From NCBI GenBank assembly GCA_963707275.1, contig CAVPPH010000009.1, forward strand, positions 1 through 64,000: DNA of 64,000 nt, written 5' to 3'. Position numbers and translations under genes: made by a program. Of this stretch, positions 20,254 to 31,937 are shown one piece after another. Under the pieces are notes generated by a model. That model was not told where the DNA came from. It made no database searches and saw only the letters and a program-made list of their open reading frames with translations. Each line of letters starts with the position of its first letter. The first letter of the stretch is position 1. The stretch comes from JACKBK01 sp963707275. GTDB taxonomy: Bacteria > Chloroflexota > Anaerolineae > JAAEKA01.

Positions 20254-21189
20254 TGGAACGACGCGGCGGTAGTCCAGCCACGCGCGCGTGAATCCGGTAT
20301 CGCATCCCGGCAGATGCAGGTCGATCAAATCCAGTATTTCTCCCGCCAGCGTCTGCACGAGTGCGACGCCGTCAGCCGGCTCCGCATGAAACACCTGCCG
20401 CAGCCGCTCGGCCAGCCCATCCGGTTTGATCGCCATCTGGTCGATCAGCCGGTCCGCCCATTTGAAGCGCGGATCGGGCAGGTAGATGCGGTTGACCGCC
20501 AACAGCAGCCGCAGCAGCCAGCGCTCCATCCGAACCAGCAGGTCGGTGCGGGGAATGAACGCATCGCGCGCCACCAGGAAGTCCACGTCCCACCAGCGGT
20601 CCTGCACGCCCAGCAGTTCGTCGATGACAGCGCGCGCCAGCGTGTCTGGGTAGGTGATGCGCGCCTGCCAGCCGGCCACCAGCTCATGCCCGTACAGCGG
20701 AACCGCGTGTTGCACGGCGGCGACGCGCATGTGCTTGTCGTCATCGCTGTCGCAGCGTTCGACCACGTCAGCCAGCCAACTTTCCATGGTCTCCACCAGA
20801 AAGGCGCTGACCCCGATGTTGACGCCGTCGACGTAGAAATGCTCCGACCACTCCAATTCCTCGTAGGGCCAGATCTGGCTTAGCTGGCCGCGGTGCTGCA
20901 CCAGAAGTTGCCGGTAGGTTGACTCGTCGGGCGGCGATGACCAATCGACGTCGACGACAGCGCCGGCCCGTTCCAGCGCTGCCCGTCGCTGGATGTCGTG
21001 CGGCGGGCGATGCCAGAACACATCCAGCTCGATGTCGGAAAAGCGATCCGCCCAGCCACGCGCCACCGAACCGGCCAGATACACCGCCGCCACGCCGCTG
21101 TCCACAGCATAGGCTTGTGCGATCTCCGCGGCCATTTGCGCGCGCCAGACAGTGTGCTGGTCGTCGGTCACGGTTGCAGACTCAGGCAT
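20191..21189 (-). CDS. Nucleotidyltransferase-domain protein (DUF4037-like)
   Basis: Intact 332 aa. The N-terminal part carries the minimal nucleotidyltransferase signature AGSVARGWADRFSDIELDVF: a GS motif followed by two acidic residues in D-x-E/D that would bind metal. The family includes aminoglycoside adenylyltransferases and many of unknown substrate. The C-terminal 200 residues are helical (WWDVDFLVARDAF, MERWLLRLLLAVNRIYL), like DUF4037. Its start overlaps the end of the torD-like gene by eight bases, so it is the last gene of a minus-strand operon. The C-terminal tail is encoded by a hexamer-repeat palindrome and may be a late addition. Confidence 0.75.
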   Translation of the reverse strand: MPESATVTDDQHTVWRAQMAAEIAQAYAVDSGVAAVYLAGSVARGWADRFSDIELDVFWHRPPHDIQRRAALERAGAVVDVDWSSPPDESTYRQLLVQHRGQLSQIWPYEELEWSEHFYVDGVNIGVSAFLVETMESWLADVVERCDSDDDKHMRVAAVQHAVPLYGHELVAGWQARITYPDTLARAVIDELLGVQDRWWDVDFLVARDAFIPRTDLLVRMERWLLRLLLAVNRIYLPDPRFKWADRLIDQMAIKPDGLAERLRQVFHAEPADGVALVQTLAGEILDLIDLHLPGCDTGFTRAWLDYRRVVPSPTLPHTLTRTRLNIEKEDE

Positions 21190-22192
21190 CGCTGCTCTCA
21201 GGTTCGTGCGCGGGTTCCTGCCTCGCTGCCTCGCTCAGCCGGTTCAGCAGACTGGTCGTCTCCGCCAGCCGCGCCGACCAGACCGCGCCAATCGTGCACA
21301 CTGCTGCCACGGGCAACTCGTCCAGCGCGGCATAGCCGGCCTGCCAGCGCGCCAGCAGGATCTGGATGTCGCTGAGCAGTGGCGGCAGCGCATCGAACTC
21401 CGCCGCCGAGCGCAGCAAGTTGGTCAACATAATCCTGCGGCTGCCGAATCCGGTCGGCAGGTTGCGCTGCCGGCCCAGCCGGCTGATGTCGTCGCGGCTC
21501 AAGTAGAGGCCACTGTATGCCGTCGTCAGCAGAAACGCAGCCACATCGCGCAGTCCGGCTCGCTCGCTGGCCAGCGGATCAGGCGCGGCCGGCAGGGACA
21601 AAGGAGCGCCTGGGTTCAGCAGGTCGTCGCCCAGATCAGCCCGGTGGTCTAGCGCCAACTCCAGTGTCAGGCCGGCCAGTGCGGTGTGGAACGGCTCCTC
21701 CTGCTGCCTGACGGCGAAAGTCAGACCGGGCAACCAGCGCAGAAGATGTCCGTCCAAAAAGGCGCGCTGCATGGCCCGCATTCGCTCGGTTTCGCCGGTC
21801 TGCTGATGCCGTAACGCGTCGGCCTCGCCGTCGCAAAGAAATGCCAACAGAGCCAGCTCGCGGGCAACGTGATCGGCGTTTTCGCTGCTGCCGGGATCGA
21901 AACCAGCCTGCAACATGAACTGCGCCACGCGTTCGCTGACCGGACCGCCCAACAATGCCTCCGGGCTGAGAAACATGCTCTCGTTGGCAAAGACGTTGAA
22001 ACCGAACAGCCGCTGATGCACCGCGGCCGCCAGGTCAGGGTCAGCCAGCTCCGCCGCAGCCATGCTGAGTTCGGGGATCGAGCGCACATACGGCAGCGTC
22101 TCGCTCGACACACCGGCGTCGAAAAGCCGGCTGAAAATGCGGTACGAATTGTTGCGTGCCTGGGTAATCTCAAAAGCTGACAAAGTTGTCAT
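21182..22192 (-). CDS. TorD-family chaperone for molybdoenzymes
   Basis: The ATG at 22192 overlaps the stop of the GNAT gene (ATGA), and an all-helical 336-residue protein follows. FNVFANESMFLSPEALLGG and the later FLCDGEADALRHQQ and HLLRWLPGL stretches match the TorD/DmsD/NarJ fold. Members bind the unfolded catalytic subunit and its signal region until molybdopterin guanine dinucleotide is inserted. The length is larger than a minimal TorD (about 200 aa), the extra part being C-terminal. It lies about 2 kb downstream of a molybdopterin oxidoreductase gene on the same strand, its obvious client. Confidence 0.75.
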   Translation of the reverse strand: MTTLSAFEITQARNNSYRIFSRLFDAGVSSETLPYVRSIPELSMAAAELADPDLAAAVHQRLFGFNVFANESMFLSPEALLGGPVSERVAQFMLQAGFDPGSSENADHVARELALLAFLCDGEADALRHQQTGETERMRAMQRAFLDGHLLRWLPGLTFAVRQQEEPFHTALAGLTLELALDHRADLGDDLLNPGAPLSLPAAPDPLASERAGLRDVAAFLLTTAYSGLYLSRDDISRLGRQRNLPTGFGSRRIMLTNLLRSAAEFDALPPLLSDIQILLARWQAGYAALDELPVAAVCTIGAVWSARLAETTSLLNRLSEAARQEPAHEPESSDA

Positions 22193-22698
22193 AACGTCCG
22201 CACCATTGAGATCTCTGCCAGTGCCGCATCGCCCCAGGTCTCCAGCTTGCTGCGCCCATCTGGCTGGAATCCGTGGGTCTGGTAGAAGCAAATGGCAGAG
22301 ACGTTGTCCGCCAGCACCCACAGTGTCACTTGCGAAAAACCCTGGCGTCGCAGCCTGTCAAGCGCCGCCCTTATCAGGGACGCGCCCATGCCAGCCCGCC
22401 AGTGGTCCGGATGCACATACAGGGCGTAGATTTCGCCAACCGCCGGATCGGCTGGGTCATTGTCGCGCGAGATAGCGGCTGAAACGTAACCGGCGACTTG
22501 ATCTTGCAGTTCAGCAACCTGCACGCGGTCCGGGTGGTCGGTGATACGCCGGCGCCATTTGGCGGCGTGCTCGTCCACCGACATGGTTGCCAGGATGTCA
22601 TCCGGCATCATGCCGCGGTACGCAGCCCGCCAGCCGGCCACCTTGATCTCGGCGATTCGGCGGGCGTCGTCCGGTTCTGCGGCACGGATGGTCATCAT
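22189..22698 (-). CDS. GNAT-family N-acetyltransferase
   Basis: Intact 169 aa. Typical features are the beginning TIRAAEPDDARRIAEI, the central strand EIYALYVHPDHW, the acetyl-CoA pyrophosphate loop RAGMGASLIRAAL (R/Q-x2-G-x-G/A), and the end LWVLADNVSAICFYQTHGF. GNAT enzymes transfer acetyl from acetyl-CoA to an amine; the substrate here is unknown. It overlaps the torD-like gene by four bases and is 28 bases below dapF, so all three probably share a transcript. Confidence 0.9.
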   Translation of the reverse strand: MMTIRAAEPDDARRIAEIKVAGWRAAYRGMMPDDILATMSVDEHAAKWRRRITDHPDRVQVAELQDQVAGYVSAAISRDNDPADPAVGEIYALYVHPDHWRAGMGASLIRAALDRLRRQGFSQVTLWVLADNVSAICFYQTHGFQPDGRSKLETWGDAALAEISMVRTL

Positions 22699-22726
22699 TG
22701 AGGTGTCCTGGCCCGGGGAGTTGGAA

Positions 22727-23563
22727 TCATGCGAGCAGTTCTGGGTCGATCTCGCCGCTGCACACCCGTGTCACCGGGCCGGTCAGCGTCATCGACCAGT
22801 CGTCGTCGATGGCAACGTGCAGCGTGCCGCCGGGCATTGTAACCGCAACGTCCGCGCCGCACAAGCCGAGCCGGTGGGCGACCGCCGCGGCCGCGCAACT
22901 GCTCGAACCGGAGGCCAGCGTGTAGCCCGCGCCTCGTTCCCAGATTTCCATGCGCAGCGACGACCGATCCACGACGCTGACAAACTGGACGTTGCTGCGG
23001 TTGGGAAAGCGCGGATCGCGCTCGATGACAGGACCGAATTCCTGCGCCAGCGCGGCAGTCGGGTTGTCGACGAGAATGACGCAGTGTGGATTGCCAATGG
23101 TGACGGCGCTGAAATGGAAGGATCGTCCGTCCGCGCTGATCTCCTCGTTCAACACCTCGCGCGGCGGGCCGCTGACCGGGATGTCGCGGCTGTAGAAGCT
23201 GACCTGACCCATCGCGACCGTGATCGTCTGCCCGTCGCCGTGGACGCGGCAGGTCACGGTCCCGCCTATTGTCTCGATCTGGAAAGGCGTCTCAGCGACT
23301 TGCTGCGTGTCATACAGGTAGCGAGCGAAGATGCGCAGCCCGTTGCCGCTCTTCTCAGCCTCGCTGCCGTCCGGGTTGAAGATGCGCACTGCGACTGCGC
23401 CGTTCGCCGCCGTCAGCGGGCCCAGCATTACCCCGTCCGCGCCGACGCCGCGCTGCCGGTCGCAGACGCGCACGATCCAGTCGTCTGGCAGACCGGGTGG
23501 CAGGTCAGCCGGTTCAACGACGAGATAGTCGTTGCCGAGGGCGTGGTATTTCGTGAAGCGCAC
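22727..23563 (-). CDS. dapF: DapF-fold protein lacking both catalytic cysteines
   Basis: The fold is clear: FTKYHALGNDYLVVE at the start, GADGVML, GNPHCVILVD, ERGAGYTLASGSSS and PGGTLHV. Diaminopimelate epimerases invert LL- to meso-diaminopimelate using two cysteines, one in CGNG and one in ACGSG. Here both sites carry serine: AEKSGNGLRIF (AGC codon) and TLASGSSSC (TCC codon). The length of 278 aa is normal and the frame is intact. It may be a lineage variant that still works, or a relative with another reaction. No other lysine-pathway gene is adjacent; a GNAT gene follows. Confidence 0.8.
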   Translation of the reverse strand: MRFTKYHALGNDYLVVEPADLPPGLPDDWIVRVCDRQRGVGADGVMLGPLTAANGAVAVRIFNPDGSEAEKSGNGLRIFARYLYDTQQVAETPFQIETIGGTVTCRVHGDGQTITVAMGQVSFYSRDIPVSGPPREVLNEEISADGRSFHFSAVTIGNPHCVILVDNPTAALAQEFGPVIERDPRFPNRSNVQFVSVVDRSSLRMEIWERGAGYTLASGSSSCAAAAVAHRLGLCGADVAVTMPGGTLHVAIDDDWSMTLTGPVTRVCSGEIDPELLA

Positions 23564-23570
23564 GTTCCGT

Positions 23571-23662
23571 CTCCTACTCCTACTCGTACTCTTCCTCGCT
23601 CTTCCTCGTACTCGAATCCGGAAGAGTATGAGTACGAGTAGGAGTAGGAGGACGAGGAAGAG
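23571..23662. repeat. Hexamer-rich palindrome, GAGTAC family, copy B
   Basis: TACTCC/TACTCG/CTCTTC units on the left mirror GAGTAT/GAGTAC/GAGTAG units on the right around the centre CTCGAATCCGG. It begins 8 bases upstream of the dapF start codon and ends 16 bases from the stop of the S23-like gene. Its centre is the exact reverse complement of the centre of copy C. Confidence 0.85.
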
Positions 23663-23677
23663 AAGAAATCCGCGCTG

Positions 23678-24094
23678 TTACATCGCGAGGTCGTCGTCGC
23701 TGCCGCCCACAAAGTACACCGGCCCGTCTTCACCGATTCGCCGTTCGACGCTTCGGATCAATCCTATCAGCGTGGACACGGCTCGCTGAAGCATTCTCTT
23801 GCTGCTTTCCAGTTCCTCCGCGGAAATCTTCTTGCGCACGAACAGGACATCAAGACATCCCGCGCATTCCAGCTCCGAGCCCAGCGCGATGTCGAGATAA
23901 CGACGGCGATCGCGCAACGCGAACTTGCCGTTTCCCTCGCAGATGTTGTTGACGGCGCTGGTTGTTGCCCGATCAAGCTGATCCCTCGCGGCGACTTTGG
24001 TGGGTAACCGTTCGATGATATCGGTTGTCCAGGCGGTGAACTCCAACGCGGCCTGGTAGGCGTCGAGTTTCTCGTGGTCGAAATAGTAGATCAT
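23678..24094 (-). CDS. Four-helix bundle protein of the S23/23S-rRNA intervening-sequence family
   Basis: Intact 138 aa. The beginning YYFDHEKLDAYQAALEF and the later VAARDQLDRATTSAVNNICEGNGK, quoted here only in part of its length, match the S23 family: LDAYQAAL and the DQLxRA...NIxEG motif. It makes a pentameric four-helix bundle in known structures, and the family is found in rRNA intervening sequences, in diversity-generating retroelements (Avd) and as stand-alone genes. Function is unclear. Here it is a lone gene, tightly bracketed by two inverted hexamer-repeat palindromes between dapF and the molybdoenzyme gene. Confidence 0.85.
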   Translation of the reverse strand: MIYYFDHEKLDAYQAALEFTAWTTDIIERLPTKVAARDQLDRATTSAVNNICEGNGKFALRDRRRYLDIALGSELECAGCLDVLFVRKKISAEELESSKRMLQRAVSTLIGLIRSVERRIGEDGPVYFVGGSDDDLAM

Positions 24095-24124
24095 AGCGGT
24101 CCCTCCTCATTTGTAGAATTCGGG

Positions 24125-24194
24125 CTCCTACTCCTACTCGTCCTCGTACTCGTACTCGTCCGGATTCGAGTACGAGTACGAGGACGAGTACGAG
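24125..24194. repeat. Hexamer-rich palindrome, GAGTAC family, copy C
   Basis: The arms CTCCTACTCGTCCTCGTACT and its continuation are complementary to the right-hand GAGTACGAGGACGAGTACGAG-type arm over about 28 bases with one mismatch. The loop is TCCGGATT. It lies between the stop of the molybdoenzyme gene (24211) and the start of the S23-like gene (24094). It could fold into a very stable hairpin and act as a terminator. Confidence 0.85.
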
Positions 24195-24210
24195 AATTTG
24201 GCGGTACGAG

Positions 24211-27250
<3,040 letters not shown>

Positions 27251-27374
27251 TGAAAGAGTCTCGGAAAATGGAAAATGGAGAATTCGTGAATGGATGAATT
27301 GTTCATTGGCTCGAGCAGCGGTCTCCGGCCATTAACCATTACGCCAACTCACCAATTCACCATTACACCATTAC
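27251..27374. repeat. Degenerate heptamer repeats between the oxidoreductase genes
   Basis: AAAATGGAAAATGGAGAATT on one side and CAATTCACCATTACACCATT on the other form a loose inverted pair. It is a low-complexity spacer without a gene. Similar filler occurs at 30223-30403 and 60043-60130. Confidence 0.5.
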
Positions 27375-29075
<1,701 letters not shown>

Positions 29076-29092
29076 GGTGGGAGTTGAGGCGT

Positions 29093-29124
29093 GAAGTTCG
29101 ACTGTTTCGGCAAAGTCGAACTTC
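29093..29124. repeat. CGG-loop hairpin repeat, copy 1
   Basis: GAAGTTCGACT pairs with AGTCGAACTTC around GTTTCGGCAA. It is one of five related hairpins in the window (also 29195, 51751, 51795, 51904) and lies just upstream of the FeS-NrfD start. Confidence 0.75.
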
Positions 29125-29194
29125 TGGGCAGGTGGAGGTGGCAAGTTGCAGGTGGCAGGCGCTTCGCTCGCTGGGAGTTCGTGCGTTGCCGGTG

Positions 29195-29224
29195 AAGTTC
29201 AACTTTACGGAAAAAGTTGAACTT
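29195..29224. repeat. CGG-loop hairpin repeat, copy 2
   Basis: AAGTTCAACTTT pairs perfectly with AAAGTTGAACTT around ACGGAA. Compared with copy 1, a C-G pair has become an A-T pair on both sides, a compensated change. Confidence 0.75.
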
Positions 29225-29300
29225 TTGGAAGTGCCAGCACATTGTACAGCACGTCGCAGTTTTCGCGCCAGAGCGGGCGACAGGGTGCGATACTCGCAAC

Positions 29301-29333
29301 AAAAAAACACCCGGGGTACACAGCCCCGGGTGT
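29301..29333 (-). terminator. Intrinsic terminator of the nitrilase-family gene
   Basis: On the minus strand a perfect 10-pair stem (ACACCCGGGG with CCCCGGGTGT, 7-base loop) is followed directly by a run of T. It sits about 60 bases after the stop of the nitrilase-family gene and is the clearest intrinsic terminator in the window. Confidence 0.9.
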
Positions 29334-29345
29334 CGCGTCGCTCCC

Positions 29346-29380
29346 AGGTGACAGTCACTTTCCGAAAGTGACTGTCACCT
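29346..29380. repeat. AGGTGACAGTCACTT palindrome, copy 1
   Basis: A perfect 16-base stem, AGGTGACAGTCACTTT with its complement, has a three-base CCG loop. The same 15-base arm recurs at 46953 and 47002. Confidence 0.8.
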
Positions 29381-29394
29381 ACTACCCGTACGTC

Positions 29395-30222
29395 CTAATA
29401 CTTCTTCACTACGTTGCGATAGGTGGTCGGCTGGCGGCATTGCAGGATCTGCGACGCCTCGCGCGCGCGGCGCACGTCGTCGAGGTCGATGGTGGCGATA
29501 GCATAGCCTTCCACCGGCTCCTCCAGGTTGGTGTACAGCTCGGCGTTGGGGCCGACCAGCATCGAGTCGCCGCAGAAGGCGTAGCTGGGCTCATCGCCGG
29601 CCCGGTTGGCGGCCGCGATGTAGACGCCGTTCTCGCAGGCGCGCGCCACGTTGTAGGCGCGCCACTGCGGATCCTCGTCCACTTCCCAGCTCGCGCACAC
29701 GGCGATGACTTCCGCGCCGTCCAGCACCAGGCTGCGTACCGCTTCGGGGAACGCCAGGTCCCAGCCGACCAGCAGCCCAATACGCCCCGGCCCTTCGCGG
29801 AACTCGACGTCCCAGACCTGGAAGCGGTAGCCGTTGCGGAAGGCCAGCTTCTCCTCGCCCTTCAGGTGTACCTTGCGATAGCTGCCGATGTACTCGCCCT
29901 CGGGTCCGATAAGCACCGCTGCGTTGTAGAGGATGCTCTCAACCCGTTCCTTCAGCACCATGCCGAAGGCGATGTGGACATTGTAATCCTTGGCGCGCTT
30001 GGACAACATGTTGACGCTGTGGCCCGGCACGAACTCGGCCAGCTCTGTGAACCTGGGGCCGCACTCGTAGCCGGTGGTGACCAGCTCCGGGAAGACGATC
30101 AAGTCCACCGGCTGTTCCTGGCAGATGCGGTCCACGAAATCGTTCATACGCCGCAGGTTGGTTTCTGTTTCGCCGATGGTGGGTATCATTTGCACCAGGG
30201 CGACGGTGATATCTCGAGTCAT
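29395..30222 (-). CDS. Carbon-nitrogen hydrolase (nitrilase superfamily) with Cys-to-Gly at the active site
   Basis: Intact 275 aa. MTRDITVALVQMIPTIGE starts the family fold. The catalytic Glu is in VFPELVTTGY and the Lys in YRKVHLKGEE. The nucleophile position reads GLLVGWDLAFPEAV where family members have CWD or CYD. The codon is GGC, one base from TGC. Nitrilase-superfamily enzymes hydrolyse amides, carbamoyl compounds or nitriles, so without the cysteine this protein should be inactive, or the base is wrong. It is the upstream gene of the FeS-NrfD and molybdoenzyme block but is separated from it by a strong terminator. Confidence 0.85.
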   Translation of the reverse strand: MTRDITVALVQMIPTIGETETNLRRMNDFVDRICQEQPVDLIVFPELVTTGYECGPRFTELAEFVPGHSVNMLSKRAKDYNVHIAFGMVLKERVESILYNAAVLIGPEGEYIGSYRKVHLKGEEKLAFRNGYRFQVWDVEFREGPGRIGLLVGWDLAFPEAVRSLVLDGAEVIAVCASWEVDEDPQWRAYNVARACENGVYIAAANRAGDEPSYAFCGDSMLVGPNAELYTNLEEPVEGYAIATIDLDDVRRAREASQILQCRQPTTYRNVVKKY

Positions 30223-30403
30223 TCAGTCACTTCCTATTCAGGTTACAAGTGGCAGGTTGCAGGTGGCGGGTAGAAGATGGCGGATGGCAGATGGCAGATG
30301 GCGGGTGGTGGGTTGCAGAATGACAAGGTGACAGGGTGAAAAGGTGACATGATGTTTGCACCGTTGATCCGCTGACTTCAGACCTCCGACCTCTGACCTC
30401 TGA
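30223..30403. repeat. Degenerate heptamer repeats (GGCAGAT and GACCTCT types)
   Basis: The 180 bases hold runs such as GGCGGATGGCAGATGGCAGA and CAGACCTCCGACCTCTGACC. These are tandem, imperfect, about seven-base units without coding signs. They resemble the filler repeats at 32950-33010 and 60043-60130. Confidence 0.6.
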
Positions 30404-30760
30404 TCACTGCTCACTCTCCAGCAGCGCTTCCAACTCGACGGGGCTCAACCCATGCCAGCCGAAGCGATGCCAGTTGACATAGCCACGCGGATCGAATTCC
30501 ACGCCCTCGGCCTCCAGCAGCGCCTGCTGCTCCTCGACGCCGTGACGCATGTTGCGGATGCTGACGCGCCCCTGGCTGTTGATGACGCGCTGCCACGGCA
30601 CGTCGTTTTCGTTGTTTTCGCGCAGCGATGCCAGCGCCCAGCCGACGGTGCGCGCCGCGCGTGGTGACCCCAGAATTGCCGCGACCTGCCCATAGCTGGC
30701 AACTTTGCCGGGCGGAATCTGCTTCACCACCAGATAGACCTGATCAAAAAACGACGTCAT
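30404..30760 (-). CDS. Alkyltransferase-like protein (Atl)
   Basis: Intact 118 aa. The MGMT DNA-binding domain is clear (FFDQVYLVVKQIPPGKVASY, GSPRAARTVGWAL), but the alkyl-acceptor motif PCHRV is replaced by PWQRV. The Cys-to-Trp change is the definition of Atl proteins. Known Atl proteins bind O6-alkylguanine without repairing it and hand the lesion to nucleotide excision repair (UvrABC); uvrB is also in this window. It overlaps mobA by four bases (ATGA), so the two are co-translated. Confidence 0.9.
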   Translation of the reverse strand: MTSFFDQVYLVVKQIPPGKVASYGQVAAILGSPRAARTVGWALASLRENNENDVPWQRVINSQGRVSIRNMRHGVEEQQALLEAEGVEFDPRGYVNWHRFGWHGLSPVELEALLESEQ

Positions 30761-31389
30761 GATGAGGCGTCTTTCGGAGTAGTGCGCCGGCGGGCCGGCT
30801 TGGCCAGCAGTTTCTGCAGGCGCTCCCAGTCTTCAGGCGTGTTGGCGTTGAAAAAAGATCGGCCTTCCGGGTCGAACAGGGCGATCTCAGCGGTTTCAAC
30901 CCGGCGCACACGCACGTCGCCTAGGAATGAAACCACGCGCCGGTGGCCTGCTTCAAGATGGCTGGCAATCGCCGGACGGCAGCGTTGGTTGTACAGCGCA
31001 TGCAGCGGCTCCAGTTCGCCCTCCACCAGCGGCACCACCGCGTCGTAGCCTTCAGTCAGCACAGCCATGAAGCGCACCAGACGATGATCAACCAGCGGCA
31101 TGTCGCAGGCGACTGCGAAGGCCCAGTCGTGACGGATCACCTGCAAGCCGGCGTGCAGGCCAGCCAACGGCCCGGCGCCGACGAACTCATCGCTAACCTG
31201 GCGGGCATCCAGGTGCGCGTACAACTCCGGTGTGTTGCTAACGATCACCAAGTCGTCCGACAGCGGACGGAGGGTGTTGAGGACCCGCTGGATCAGCGTC
31301 TCGCCTGAGGGCAGCTCCAGCAGCGCCTTGTTGGCCCCCATGCGCCGGCTCTCGCCGCCTGCCAGCACCATCACACTAATCGGATGCAC
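30757..31389 (-). CDS. mobA: Molybdenum cofactor guanylyltransferase
   Basis: Intact 210 aa. The nucleotide-binding start MVLAGGESRRMGANKALLEL and the metal/GTP motif ACDMPLVDHRL are those of MobA, which joins GMP to molybdopterin to make the guanine dinucleotide cofactor used by DMSO reductase family enzymes. FFNANTPEDWERL near the end is also typical. It lies upstream of the Atl gene with overlap. The product fits the molybdopterin oxidoreductase and TorD chaperone genes a few kb away. Confidence 0.92.
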   Translation of the reverse strand: MHPISVMVLAGGESRRMGANKALLELPSGETLIQRVLNTLRPLSDDLVIVSNTPELYAHLDARQVSDEFVGAGPLAGLHAGLQVIRHDWAFAVACDMPLVDHRLVRFMAVLTEGYDAVVPLVEGELEPLHALYNQRCRPAIASHLEAGHRRVVSFLGDVRVRRVETAEIALFDPEGRSFFNANTPEDWERLQKLLAKPARRRTTPKDASS

Positions 31390-31415
31390 GCGTTGCGGCC
31401 CTCGTCAAACAGCGA

Positions 31416-31441
31416 GAGCGGGCGTCCATGGACGCCCGCTC
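31416..31441 (-). terminator. Perfect 26-base palindrome below acpP
   Basis: GAGCGGGCGTCC is followed immediately by its own complement. It lies between the acpP stop and the mobA start and is a likely terminator or processing hairpin for acpP. It has only a weak T-rich tail. Confidence 0.6.
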
Positions 31442-31469
31442 CGTAAAACCAGGTGAGGTAGCGGGGTGA

Positions 31470-31721
31470 TCAGGCTTTCGCCCCGTGTGAAGCCAGGAAA
31501 TTGACGGCTTCTCCGACAGTCGTGATCTTCTGTGCCTCTTCGTCGGAGATTTCTCCGCCGAACTCTTCCTCGAAGGCCATGATCAGTTCGACGAGGTCGA
31601 GCGAGTTGGCGTCGAGGTCATCGCGAAAGCTGGCATCCATGGTCACCTTGTCTTCGTCACAGCCAAGCTGCTCGACAATGATTCCTTTTACCTTCTCGAA
31701 AATAGCGTCTTGATTCGACAT
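31470..31721 (-). CDS. acpP: Acyl carrier protein
   Basis: Intact 83 aa, strongly acidic. The serine that receives 4'-phosphopantetheine is in the DANSLDLVELIMAFEEEF stretch (helix 2), equivalent to the DSLD motif. The opening helix IFEKVKGIIVEQLG and the end FLASHGAKA are typical. It carries acyl chains in fatty acid synthesis. No fab genes are adjacent. An AGAGAGGAA ribosome site precedes the ATG. Confidence 0.95.
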   Translation of the reverse strand: MSNQDAIFEKVKGIIVEQLGCDEDKVTMDASFRDDLDANSLDLVELIMAFEEEFGGEISDEEAQKITTVGEAVNFLASHGAKA

Positions 31722-31937
31722 GGGTGTTGTATTCCTCTCTTTGTTGGTTGAACGTTCGGGATATTCTAGCAGGGCTGCTGTACTCTGTCAATTTGGCCCG
31801 GTCAGCGATTGCCGGCTTGGCGCAGTGAAACCATCAACCATTTGACAACGCCAATTCACACTGGTACACTGCCTGCGGCTGCTAGCGATCCGGTGTTTTG
31901 AACACCGGCAGACGATCAAAGTTACGGAGAAGCACGG

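Noticed and set aside
23678..24094. Avd protein of a diversity-generating retroelement
   Set aside because: No reverse transcriptase or template/variable repeats nearby. Plain S23-family gene is the safer call.
20174..24194. GAGTAC repeats as a CRISPR array
   Set aside because: Units are 6 bases and mirrored, with no regular 30-base spacers and no cas genes.
24134..24210. Tyr/Glu/Ser repeat tail (SYSYSNPDEYEYE) on the molybdoenzyme
   Set aside because: It appears only because of a frameshift near 24325. The right frame stops at 24211, before the hexamer repeat.
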